14,331 nucleotides of DNA. It comes from Bacteroidales bacterium UBA3623. GTDB taxonomy: Bacteria; Bacteroidota; Bacteroidia; Bacteroidales; UBA932. The notes under the pieces were generated by a model that was given only the letters and a program-made list of their open reading frames with translations, had not been told where the DNA came from and made no database searches. The stretch is from contig DFLI01000079.1 of NCBI GenBank assembly GCA_002373715.1, positions 1-14,331 on the forward strand, read 5' to 3'. This document shows positions 6,842 through 14,251 of the stretch, piece by piece. Each line of letters starts with the position of its first letter. The first letter of the stretch is position 1. The position numbers and the translations under genes are program-made.

Positions 6842-8692
6842 ATGAAGGAATTCTTGAAATTGATGAGGCAGTATGCCTCTCCATATAAGGGTTATTTGGC
6901 GGGATCGGTGGTGCTGAACATCCTGAGTGCGGTGTTCAACATTTTTTCCTTTGCAGTGCTGGTGCCCCTGCTGAACATCCTGTTCAAGGTAAAAAATACG
7001 GTATACGAGTTCATTCCCTGGGATTCTGCCGTAAGTTTCAAGGACAAAGTCATCAACAACTTCTATTTCTACGTTTCAGACTTTGCCGCCACCTACGGAG
7101 CCGTCAATACCCTTCTGCTGCTGGCCGGCGTGATGATTCTTTTCACCGCCCTCAAAACCAGCTGCTACTTCGGGTCCAACGCTGTCATGATTCCCATTTC
7201 CACGGGCATTGTGAAGGAGATTCGTTGCCGCATCTACGACAAAATTCTGAGCCTTCCCATCGGCTTTTTCACGGAAGAGCGCAAGGGAGATATCATTGCC
7301 CGCATCACCGGAGACGTCTCGGAGGTGGAGAATTCCATCATCGCCTCCCTCTCCATGCTCATCAAAGACCCTATCCTCATTATCATATACATGGGCTTCC
7401 TCATCTGGATCAGCCCGGAGATGATGCTCTTCACCATCCTCTTTGCTCCGGCCTTTATCTGGGTGATGGGGCTTATCGGCAAGCAGCTTAAACGCTCTTC
7501 GCTGGAGGCACAGGCCCTCTGGAGCGACACCATAAGCCAGGTAGATGAGACGCTGGGCGGTCTTCGCGTGATCAAGGCCTTCAATGCCGAGAAAACCATG
7601 CACAACCGCTTCCAGGATATCACGGACCGCATGCGGCGCAAAGTGGCCCGCGTGAGCACGCGCCAGGCTACGGCCCATCCCGTGAGCGAATTCCTGGGCA
7701 CCATCATGATAATGATTGTGCTCTGCGTGGGTGGCGTAATGATCATCAGCGGCAAAAGCCTCATAGGCTCTTCCAAGTTCATGGATGCCTCCACCTTCAT
7801 CTACTTCATGGTTATCCTCTATTCGGTGATTGAGCCCATCAAGGAACTGTCCAAGGCCACCTACAGCGTACGCAAGGGCCTGGCATCCATGGAGCGCATC
7901 AATAAAATTTTGGAGACCGATAACCCCATCAAGGACCCCGAGAACCCCGAAAAGCTGGAAGGCTTTGCCCAAAGCATCCGCTTTGAAAACGTAAGTTTCT
8001 CCTACGATAACGGGAAGCAGGTTCTGAAGGACATTGACCTGGAGATTCCCCGCGGCAAGATGATTGCCATAGTGGGAGAGTCCGGCGCCGGAAAGTCCAC
8101 CCTGGTAGACCTTATCCCCCGCTTTTGGGACGTTACCGGCGGGCGCATCACCCTGGACGGAAAAGACATCCGGAAAGTGGCCGTGAAAGACCTCCGCGGC
8201 CTCATGGGCAACGTAAACCAGGAGCCCATCCTCTTTAACGACACCATATTCAACAACATAGCCTTTGGCGTAGAAGGCGCCACGGAGGCCGATGTAATAG
8301 CCGCCGCCAAGATTGCCAACGCCCATGAGTTCATCATGGAAAAGGAGGAAGGCTACCAGACCAATATCGGCGACCGGGGCTCCAAGCTCTCGGGAGGCCA
8401 GCGCCAGCGGCTTTCCATTGCCCGCGCCATCCTGAAGAACCCGCCCATCCTCATTCTGGACGAGGCCACTGCCTCCCTGGACACGGAGAGCGAGCGCGCC
8501 GTCCAGGACGCCCTGGACCGCCTGATGGACTCCCGCACCACCATTGCCATTGCCCACCGGCTCTCCACCATCCGTCATGCCGACGAGATTGTGGTGCTGC
8601 ACGAGGGCCGCATAGTGGAGCGCGGCAAGCACGAAGAGCTTATTGCCCTGGGTGGTTATTACAAGAAACTTAACGACATGCAAGCCTTATGA
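6842..8692 (+). CDS. ABC exporter, fused permease-ATPase half-transporter (MsbA/multidrug type)
   Basis: The 616-residue protein has an N-terminal six-helix membrane domain (about 15-345) and a C-terminal nucleotide-binding domain (about 378-612). It works as a homodimer or heterodimer in the inner membrane. ATPase motifs are complete: Walker A GESGAGKS (412-419), Q-loop Gln460, signature LSGGQ (516-520), Walker B ILILDE (536-541), D-loop SLD (545-547) and H-loop His572. The coupling segment IGFFTEERKGDIIARITGDV (140-159) is typical of type IV exporters such as MsbA. Known relatives flip lipid A precursors, other lipids, drugs or peptides; sequence alone does not pick one, and no peptidase domain is fused. 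It is the first gene of a cluster in which every junction overlaps, and has its own promoter. Family certain, substrate unknown. Confidence 0.96.
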   Translation: MKEFLKLMRQYASPYKGYLAGSVVLNILSAVFNIFSFAVLVPLLNILFKVKNTVYEFIPWDSAVSFKDKVINNFYFYVSDFAATYGAVNTLLLLAGVMILFTALKTSCYFGSNAVMIPISTGIVKEIRCRIYDKILSLPIGFFTEERKGDIIARITGDVSEVENSIIASLSMLIKDPILIIIYMGFLIWISPEMMLFTILFAPAFIWVMGLIGKQLKRSSLEAQALWSDTISQVDETLGGLRVIKAFNAEKTMHNRFQDITDRMRRKVARVSTRQATAHPVSEFLGTIMIMIVLCVGGVMIISGKSLIGSSKFMDASTFIYFMVILYSVIEPIKELSKATYSVRKGLASMERINKILETDNPIKDPENPEKLEGFAQSIRFENVSFSYDNGKQVLKDIDLEIPRGKMIAIVGESGAGKSTLVDLIPRFWDVTGGRITLDGKDIRKVAVKDLRGLMGNVNQEPILFNDTIFNNIAFGVEGATEADVIAAAKIANAHEFIMEKEEGYQTNIGDRGSKLSGGQRQRLSIARAILKNPPILILDEATASLDTESERAVQDALDRLMDSRTTIAIAHRLSTIRHADEIVVLHEGRIVERGKHEELIALGGYYKKLNDMQAL

Positions 8693-9336
8693 TGAACCGG
8701 ATTCACGTTCCCCTGGCAGATTTTGAAAACCAAGACGTGGACACCGCCCTGGAACTGGGTGGTGCCCGTTTTGATGTAGAATGTGTCAACTGGCCGGAAA
8801 CATTTCCCTACGCTCCCCTTTGCAGCGGCCGCATAGCCCGCACCCAGGATGCCCTGGTGGTAGATTTCCGCGTAAGCGGCCTGGACCTCCGCGCCCAGAA
8901 TCTGCAAGACAACGGCCGTCAGTGGGAAGACAGCTGCGTAGAAGTCTTTATCCAGGACCCCGAGGAAAAGACCTACTATAATTTTGAAATCAATGCCTTG
9001 GGCAAGGTACTCGCCTGCTGCGGTCCCGACAGACACGACCGCACAGCCCGTCCGGCCGAGGAGATGGAAGAAATCCTGCGTTTTGGTACCGAGCAGAACG
9101 TCATCCCCGGCCCCACCGGGGATCTTGAAGGCCTTCAGTCCTGGCGCGTGGGTGTGGTGATCCCCTTCGAACTCATAGGCGTAGATCCCGAGAACCTGCC
9201 CCACAGCATCCGGGCCAACTTCTATAAGTGCGGAGACAAAACCGCCCATCCCCATTATTTGAGCTGGAGCCCCATCGAAACCCCCAAGCCGGATTTCCAC
9301 AGGCCCGAATTCTTTGGCGAACTTATCTTTGACTGA
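8689..9336 (+). CDS. CBM9-like (carbohydrate-binding family 9-like) protein
   Basis: The 215-residue protein resembles the CBM9-like beta-sandwich found in many Bacteroidota. Diagnostic stretches are GRQWEDSCVEVFIQDP (76-91), YYNFEINALGKVLA (96-109), SWRVGVVIPFELIG (151-164), RANFYKCGDKTAHPHYLSW (175-193) and the ending PDFHRPEFFGELIFD. The N-terminus MMNRIHVPLADFEN has no signal peptide or membrane segment, so it is predicted to stay in the cytoplasm, unusual for a sugar-binding module; ligand and role are not known. Two tandem ATGs occur: 8689 overlaps the ABC stop (ATGA), the second is 8692. It lies between two membrane-protein genes in the same overlapping cluster. Family call is good; carbohydrate binding itself is inferred. 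Confidence 0.88.
   Translation: MMNRIHVPLADFENQDVDTALELGGARFDVECVNWPETFPYAPLCSGRIARTQDALVVDFRVSGLDLRAQNLQDNGRQWEDSCVEVFIQDPEEKTYYNFEINALGKVLACCGPDRHDRTARPAEEMEEILRFGTEQNVIPGPTGDLEGLQSWRVGVVIPFELIGVDPENLPHSIRANFYKCGDKTAHPHYLSWSPIETPKPDFHRPEFFGELIFD
9324..9331 (+). promoter_or_regulatory. Possible internal promoter before the VanZ-like gene (TATCTTTG)
   Basis: A perfect TATCTTTG lies within the last codons of the CBM9-like gene (encoding Leu-Ile-Phe) and ends 4 nt before the VanZ-like ATG at 9336, the same spacing as at ybaK. No -33 box is seen, and the octamer may be a coding coincidence. Confidence 0.3.
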
Positions 9337-9731
9337 TGAGCAAGAAACTTATCACCAGAATTCTATTCTTTCTCTACCTGGCCGCAGTGATTTTCTTATG
9401 CTTCGGCCGCTTTGAGAACACGCCGGACATGCCCTGGAGCTTCCTGGGCATTCCTTCCGACAAACTGGTTCATTTTTGCATGTTCTTTCCTTTCCCCATC
9501 CTGGCTTTCCTGGCCTTTGACAAATACACGGAAACGCCCCGCGTCACCTTCCTGTATTCCGGCCTCACCTGGGTTCTGGGCATATTGCTGGCCCTGGGAA
9601 CGGAATGGGGACAGGCACACCTCACCACCTGGCGCAGCGGAGACCCCATGGATTTGCTGGCCGACGGCCTGAGCATCACCATAAGCACCCTCATTGTGAT
9701 TATTTGGGATTTGAGTAAGCAGAAAAAATGA
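9336..9731 (+). CDS. VanZ-like integral membrane protein
   Basis: This 131-residue protein has about four hydrophobic helices (roughly 5-22, 46-62, 72-88 and 107-124), as in small VanZ-family proteins. The conserved polar residues of the family are present: SDKLVHF between helices 1 and 2 (Asp42, Lys43, His46) and TEWGQ followed by RSGDPMDLLAD (Glu90, Gln93, Arg100, Asp103, Asp106). VanZ was named for low-level teicoplanin resistance in enterococci; the biochemical activity of the wider family is unclear, and this copy should not be read as a resistance gene. The start overlaps the previous stop by one base (TGATG), and the stop overlaps the next gene's ATG (ATGA). Its place before a peptidoglycan amidase suggests an envelope role, by context only. 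Confidence 0.9.
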   Translation: MSKKLITRILFFLYLAAVIFLCFGRFENTPDMPWSFLGIPSDKLVHFCMFFPFPILAFLAFDKYTETPRVTFLYSGLTWVLGILLALGTEWGQAHLTTWRSGDPMDLLADGLSITISTLIVIIWDLSKQKK

Positions 9732-12661
9732 GAAAACTCTTCCTGGCCCTTGCCCTGGCACTCACCATACTCCCCTGCCAGGCACAGAAAGCCCCCCGGG
9801 CACGGGATTTCAATACGGTTACAGATTCTTTGCAGCAGCGCCTCAGGCGCCGCACCGGCGTTACCTCCCGTTTCAAGATTGAAAAGGTATCGGCCCGCGG
9901 CAACGTGCTGGATTTCCATTTCTCCCAGAATATGCTGGGCCAGCCCTTCCGCAAGGGAGACATCACCTGGCTCACGGAGCAGATTCAGGAACTGAGCAAG
10001 AGCAAGCTGGGCAATTATAAAGTGGGAACGCTGTATGCCAAAGGGCAGAAGCTTTCCAACCTGCCCCAACCCAACGTGGGCCGGGACGGCAGTGCCCTTA
10101 ATACCAACTTCCGCGTTAAAGAGCCCAAGGGAACACCCCTGGTGCAGGGCAGCGACAACTGGCCGCTGGGCCTGAGCGGGCGCCACATTGCCCTCTGGCA
10201 AAGCCATGGCCGCTATTACAACGACGAAATTGAGCTTTGGGACTGGCAGCGCTCTCCCAACCACCGTACGCTGGAGGATGTGTTCACCCAGAGCTTCGTA
10301 CTCCCCTTCCTCATCCCCATGCTGGAAAATGCCGGCGCTGTGGTGCTTACTCCCCGCGAAAGGGACATCCAGACGCGTGAAGTAGTCTGTGACAACGACC
10401 CTGCCTTCACCGAGGGCCGGGGCCCCGCCGTGCGCACCAAGGGCCGATACGAAGAAGACGGCAACTGGGAAGACGCCGGAGCAGGATTTGCCGATTACAG
10501 CGCCACCTACAAGGCCTACGATTTTCCCTTCGCCAAGGGATCGGCCCGAAAGATTCATACCGCCCGCGAAGGCGAAGAGCCCGCCACCATTACCTGGCGG
10601 CCCAATATAGAAGAAAAGGGTTCCTACGCCGTATACGTTAGCTACAAAACCCTGCCGGAAAGCACTTCCGACGCCCGCTATACCATTCACCACTTGGGCG
10701 GAGAAACGCTCAAGCACGTGAACCAGCAGATGGGCGGCGGCATGTGGATTTACCTGGGAACCTACGTCTTTGACAAGGGTAACAAGGGGTATGTGGAACT
10801 GAGCAACATATCTTCGGAACTGGGCGTAGTAACGGCCGATGCCGTACGCTTCGGAGGCGGCATGGGCAAAGTGGAAAGGGGCGGCAGCATCTCCGGCATG
10901 CCCTCCTACGTAGAAGGCTCCCTGTACAACTTCCAGTACAGCGGCATAGATATGTCCATTGTGGATGAATGGGACAGCGAGTACACCAAGGAATACGCCG
11001 GCCGCGGCGCCTGGGTGCAGGAAATCACCGGCGGTTCCCGCGTGAACCCCAATGCCCCGGGCCGCAACATTCCCATAGACCTTTCCCTGGCCTTCCATAC
11101 GGACGCCGGCGTAACCCCGAATGATTCCATCATCGGCACGCTGGCCATTTACACCCTCAAGAACAAGGGTTCCGACGTGCTCCCTAATGGCGAAAGCCGC
11201 TTGAGCTCCCGCCTTCTGGCCGATTTGGTCCAGACCCAGGTGGTGGAAGACATCCGCGCCACCTTTGAGCCCGACTGGACCCGCCGAGAGATTTGGGACC
11301 GCAGCTACAGCGAAAGCCGCACCACCGGGGTGCCGGCCCTGCTGCTGGAGCTCCTCTCCCACCAGAACTTTGCCGACATGCGCTACGGCCTGGACCCGAA
11401 CTTCCGTTTCACCGCCTGCCGTTCCGTTTATAAAGGTATCCTGAAGTTCCTCAGCGCCCGTTACGGTGTGCCTTATGTGGTGCAGCCGCTGCCGGTGCAC
11501 GCCTTCAGCGCCAAGCTGGATTCCACGCACCAGGTTGTCCTCAATTGGGCCGAAACCCGCGACCCCCTGGAGCCCACGGCTCAGGCCGATTATTACAAGG
11601 TATACACCCGCAAGGACAACGGCGCCTTTGACGCTGGCCGCCAGGTGAAGGAAAACACCTGCACCCTGCCGCTGGAACCCGGTCGCCTGTACAGTTTCAA
11701 GATTACCGCCTGCAACGCCGGCGGCGAAAGCTTCCCTTCCGAAATTCTGGCCGCAGGCTTCCCTTCGGCCGATGCCCGCAAGGTGGTGGTGGTGAACAAT
11801 TTTACCCGTGTATCGGCCCCTGCCTGGTTCGATACGCCCCAGTATGCCGGCTTTACGGATAATCTGGAAAGCGGCGTTCCGTGGGGCACAGACATCCTCT
11901 TCTGCGGCACCGTGAACAACTTTGACCGCAGCTCCGAATTCACCTCCAACGACAATCCCGGCTTCGGCGGTTCCTTCTTCGACCTGGCCGGCTCGCAGAT
12001 TGCCGGCAACACCTTCGACTTCACCGCCGCCCACGGCCGCGCTCTCATGGATGCCGGCTACGCTTTTGAGTCTTCATCGGCCGAAGCCTTTAACGGCAGT
12101 TTCGACGCTTTTGCCGCAGATATCGTCTGCGGAAAGCAGCTCACCACCCGCGTGGGCCGCGGCGCCGTTCCCGACAAGTATCAGGTGTTCCCCCTTGAGT
12201 TCCAGAACGCCCTCCGCGCCTTTACCGCCAAGGGTGGGAGCGTGCTCATTTCCGGTTCCTACATTGCCACCGACGCCTGGGATGCCGTGTATCCCGGCGT
12301 AGCCAAAGCTCCCGAAAGCACCCGCACCTTTGTGCAGCAGGTACTGGGTTACAAATGGGTAACCAACTTTGGAGACATCTCCGGTTTTGCCCTTCCGGAG
12401 GCTAAGACCGGCCTTCCCACCGTAGCCTATAACCGCGCCCTTTCGCCGCTCATCTATAAGGTGGACAATGCCGACGGCCTCACCCCGGCCGGCAAGGAAA
12501 CCCAGGTTCTCATGCGCTACAAGGGCTCCGACATCCCCGCCGCCACCCTCTACAAAGCCAAAACCGGCTACCAGGTGGCTGCCTTTGGCTTCCCGCTGGA
12601 GACATCGGCCCAAATGGACCAACTTATCAAAAGCATTTTCCAGAAATTTGAAGGCCGATAA
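9728..12661 (+). CDS. Secreted N-acetylmuramoyl-L-alanine amidase with inserted golvesin-like domain, FnIII and C-terminal alpha/beta domain
   Basis: A 977-residue exported protein with signal peptide MRKLFLALALALTILPCQAQ. The amidase_3 catalytic fold is split. Its first half (about 152-212) has HIALWQSHGRYYND (zinc ligand His160), TLEDVF (Glu183) and a strand ending VVLTPRERD. Residues about 237-378 form a golvesin-like/Xly-CBD beta domain. The second half (about 400-580) has DLSLAFHTDAG (His457) and GVPALLLELLSHQNF (Glu541, catalytic position). All zinc ligands are therefore kept. A fibronectin type III-like domain follows (about 586-677) and then a roughly 290-residue alpha/beta domain starting KVVVVNNFTR that I do not recognise. 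The likely task is cleaving the bond between muramic acid and the stem peptide in the periplasm or outside the cell. Relatives are often annotated as xanthan lyase or golvesin-domain protein. The ATG overlaps the VanZ-like stop. Confidence 0.88.
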   Translation: MRKLFLALALALTILPCQAQKAPRARDFNTVTDSLQQRLRRRTGVTSRFKIEKVSARGNVLDFHFSQNMLGQPFRKGDITWLTEQIQELSKSKLGNYKVGTLYAKGQKLSNLPQPNVGRDGSALNTNFRVKEPKGTPLVQGSDNWPLGLSGRHIALWQSHGRYYNDEIELWDWQRSPNHRTLEDVFTQSFVLPFLIPMLENAGAVVLTPRERDIQTREVVCDNDPAFTEGRGPAVRTKGRYEEDGNWEDAGAGFADYSATYKAYDFPFAKGSARKIHTAREGEEPATITWRPNIEEKGSYAVYVSYKTLPESTSDARYTIHHLGGETLKHVNQQMGGGMWIYLGTYVFDKGNKGYVELSNISSELGVVTADAVRFGGGMGKVERGGSISGMPSYVEGSLYNFQYSGIDMSIVDEWDSEYTKEYAGRGAWVQEITGGSRVNPNAPGRNIPIDLSLAFHTDAGVTPNDSIIGTLAIYTLKNKGSDVLPNGESRLSSRLLADLVQTQVVEDIRATFEPDWTRREIWDRSYSESRTTGVPALLLELLSHQNFADMRYGLDPNFRFTACRSVYKGILKFLSARYGVPYVVQPLPVHAFSAKLDSTHQVVLNWAETRDPLEPTAQADYYKVYTRKDNGAFDAGRQVKENTCTLPLEPGRLYSFKITACNAGGESFPSEILAAGFPSADARKVVVVNNFTRVSAPAWFDTPQYAGFTDNLESGVPWGTDILFCGTVNNFDRSSEFTSNDNPGFGGSFFDLAGSQIAGNTFDFTAAHGRALMDAGYAFESSSAEAFNGSFDAFAADIVCGKQLTTRVGRGAVPDKYQVFPLEFQNALRAFTAKGGSVLISGSYIATDAWDAVYPGVAKAPESTRTFVQQVLGYKWVTNFGDISGFALPEAKTGLPTVAYNRALSPLIYKVDNADGLTPAGKETQVLMRYKGSDIPAATLYKAKTGYQVAAFGFPLETSAQMDQLIKSIFQKFEGR

Positions 12662-12679
12662 TTCTTGGCATAAGATTTG
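12647..12679 (+). promoter_or_regulatory. Probable htrA promoter (TTTG at 12647-12650, AAGATTTG at 12672-12679)
   Basis: AAGATTTG matches TAnnTTTG at five of six fixed positions, and a TTTG -33 box lies 21 nt upstream, overlapping the end of the amidase gene. The predicted RNA start (about 12684) lies at the foot of the leader stem-loop. Read-through from the upstream cluster is also possible, since no terminator follows the amidase stop. Confidence 0.5.
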
Positions 12680-12686
12680 AGTAAAG

Positions 12687-12720
12687 AGTCTATCGGAAAA
12701 TAAGTAAAACCCGATAGATT
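12687..12720 (+). promoter_or_regulatory. Leader stem-loop ending exactly at the htrA start codon
   Basis: Arms 12687-12696 and 12711-12720 pair over 10 bp (AGTCTATCGG with CCGATAGATT, one G-U wobble), enclosing a 14-nt A-rich loop AAAATAAGTAAAAC. The next base is the A of the htrA ATG. It lacks a U-tract, so it is not an intrinsic terminator. It could act as a 5' stability hairpin, a translational control element, or a DNA operator dyad. Confidence 0.6.
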
Positions 12721-14175
12721 ATGAAAAGAGGATTTTTGACTGTACTGCTTTCCGTACTGGCCGGTGGCCTTACCGCCTATGCCGTCGTGAAAGCATCAGA
12801 ACCTGAAACCACCGCCGGAACCACTATTGTCAAGGATGCATCCGGCCAAGAAGTAGAGTACCGCACTGTCAATTTGGCAGAGACCGATTATCCGGACTTC
12901 ACCTACGCCGCAGAAACGGCTGTGGAGGCTGTAGTATATGTAGAGGTAACCGTTCAGAGCCAGTCCCGTTCCGTAGATCCCTTTGAGTTCTTCTTCGGTT
13001 TCGGTAACGGATACGGCTTCGGCCAGCCCCGGGAGCAGAGGGGCAGCGGCTCGGGCGTCATTATCCGTCCCGACGGTTATATCGTTACCAACAACCACGT
13101 GGTCAGCGGTGCCACCAAGATTCAGGTTACCCTGAACAACAACGACCAGTACGAGGCCACCGTAGTAGGTACAGACCCTGCAACGGATGTGGCCATCATT
13201 AAGGTAGACGCCACCGGCCTGCCTTGCCTCCCCATGGGAGACAGCGACCAGCTGCGTCTGGGAGAATGGGTGCTGGCTATCGGCTCCCCTCTGGGCGCCC
13301 AGCTCCGTTCCACCATCACCGCCGGTATCGTGAGTGCCAAGGGCCGCTCCATGCCCGACAATTCCGGTGAATTCAAGATTGAATCTTTCATCCAGACAGA
13401 TGCCGCCGTGAACCCCGGCAACTCCGGTGGTGCCCTGGTAAACAAGAAGGGCGAACTGGTGGGTATTAACACCGCCATCGTGTCCCAGACCGGCGCCTAC
13501 TCCGGTTATTCCTTCGCCGTTCCCGTGAACATCGTCAAGCGTGTAGCTCAGGACCTGATGGACTTCGGTTCCGTCAAGCGCGCCGTGCTGGGAATTTCCA
13601 TGGGCAATGTGGACAAAAAGTTTGCTGACGAAATGAAACTTTCCTCCGTGTCCGGCGTATATATTAACGAGGTTTTGAAGGGAAGTGCCGCAGAAAAAGC
13701 CGGCCTCCAGAAGAACGACGTCATCATTGCCATTGATGGCCAGAAAGTTACGGACGGTTCCTCTGTTCAGGCTAAGGTTAGCGGTTACCGCCCTGGCGAC
13801 AAGGCCACCATCACCTACATCCGTGACGGTAAAACCCAGGAGGCCAAGGTTGTCTTCCAGGCATCCGACTCCCAGGTTAACGGAGAAGCCACGGCCGACG
13901 GTGGAACGGTCTTTTACGGAGCCACCCTTAAAGCTGCAGACGCCGAAACACTGAAGGCACTGGGACTCAAGTCCGGTGTAGAGATTGTTTCCCTGGGCAG
14001 CGGAAAGATGGCAGAAGCCGGCGCCAAAGTGGGCAGCGTCATCACCTTTGTGAATGACACGCCCGTAGCAAAACCCGAAGAAGTCGTAGCCAAGGCCAAG
14101 AAGGCTTCCCGCGCCATTTACCTGGAAGGCGTGGACAAGAACGGAAGGTCCTTCTACTTTGGTTTCGGCAAGTAA
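12721..14175 (+). CDS. htrA: HtrA/Deg-family periplasmic serine protease with two PDZ domains
   Basis: This 484-residue protease/chaperone degrades misfolded envelope proteins. The N-terminus has a hydrophobic segment (about 5-23) acting as signal or membrane anchor. The chymotrypsin-like domain (about 62-280) carries the intact triad: His126 in TNNHVV, Asp156 in TDVAIIKV and Ser235 in GNSGGALV. An LA-type loop rich in Phe and Gly (89-101) precedes it. PDZ1 covers about 283-380 (GVYINEVLKGSAAEKAGLQKNDVI), and a shorter, less typical PDZ2 about 398-484. Length and domain order match DegP/DegQ; DegP and DegQ cannot be told apart here. The gene has its own predicted promoter and leader hairpin, and is closed by a strong terminator, so it seems monocistronic. 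Stress control is plausible for the family, but no specific operator was recognised. Confidence 0.96.
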   Translation: MKRGFLTVLLSVLAGGLTAYAVVKASEPETTAGTTIVKDASGQEVEYRTVNLAETDYPDFTYAAETAVEAVVYVEVTVQSQSRSVDPFEFFFGFGNGYGFGQPREQRGSGSGVIIRPDGYIVTNNHVVSGATKIQVTLNNNDQYEATVVGTDPATDVAIIKVDATGLPCLPMGDSDQLRLGEWVLAIGSPLGAQLRSTITAGIVSAKGRSMPDNSGEFKIESFIQTDAAVNPGNSGGALVNKKGELVGINTAIVSQTGAYSGYSFAVPVNIVKRVAQDLMDFGSVKRAVLGISMGNVDKKFADEMKLSSVSGVYINEVLKGSAAEKAGLQKNDVIIAIDGQKVTDGSSVQAKVSGYRPGDKATITYIRDGKTQEAKVVFQASDSQVNGEATADGGTVFYGATLKAADAETLKALGLKSGVEIVSLGSGKMAEAGAKVGSVITFVNDTPVAKPEEVVAKAKKASRAIYLEGVDKNGRSFYFGFGK

Positions 14176-14196
14176 GGAATTGCCGCAGTCGCATAG

Positions 14197-14242
14197 TATT
14201 TCGGTCAGTTCCTTACCGTAGGAGCTGACCGAAATATTTTTT
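14197..14242 (+). terminator. Intrinsic terminator after htrA
   Basis: A 16-bp stem (TATTTCGGTCAGTTCC at 14197-14212 with GGAGCTGACCGAAATA at 14221-14236, one G-U pair) with an 8-nt loop is followed by six T residues (14237-14242). It begins 21 nt after the htrA stop. Its T-tract overlaps the likely rpoD promoter region. Confidence 0.88.
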
Positions 14243-14243
14243 G
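14235..14243 (+). promoter_or_regulatory. Weak candidate rpoD -7 element (TATTTTTTG)
   Basis: TATTTTTTG resembles TAnnTTTG with one extra base and ends 8 nt before the rpoD ATG. It coincides with the terminator T-tract and has no clear -33 box, so support is low; transcription of rpoD could also come partly from read-through. Confidence 0.25.
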
Positions 14244-14251
14244 TATAGATA

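Noticed and set aside
7076..8683. 535-codon minus-strand frame opposite the ABC exporter gene
   Set aside because: Same codon-shadow effect; the plus strand encodes all ABC motifs, and the antisense product has no recognisable family.
9336..9731. Glycopeptide-resistance gene vanZ
   Set aside because: Only family-level similarity is visible; no vanHAX genes or resistance context are present.
9470..12034. 854-codon open frame on the minus strand opposite the amidase gene
   Set aside because: It mirrors the amidase codons, has a low-complexity Gly/Ala/Val-rich composition with no domain, and starts and ends inside plus-strand genes. Long antisense frames arise easily in GC-rich coding DNA.
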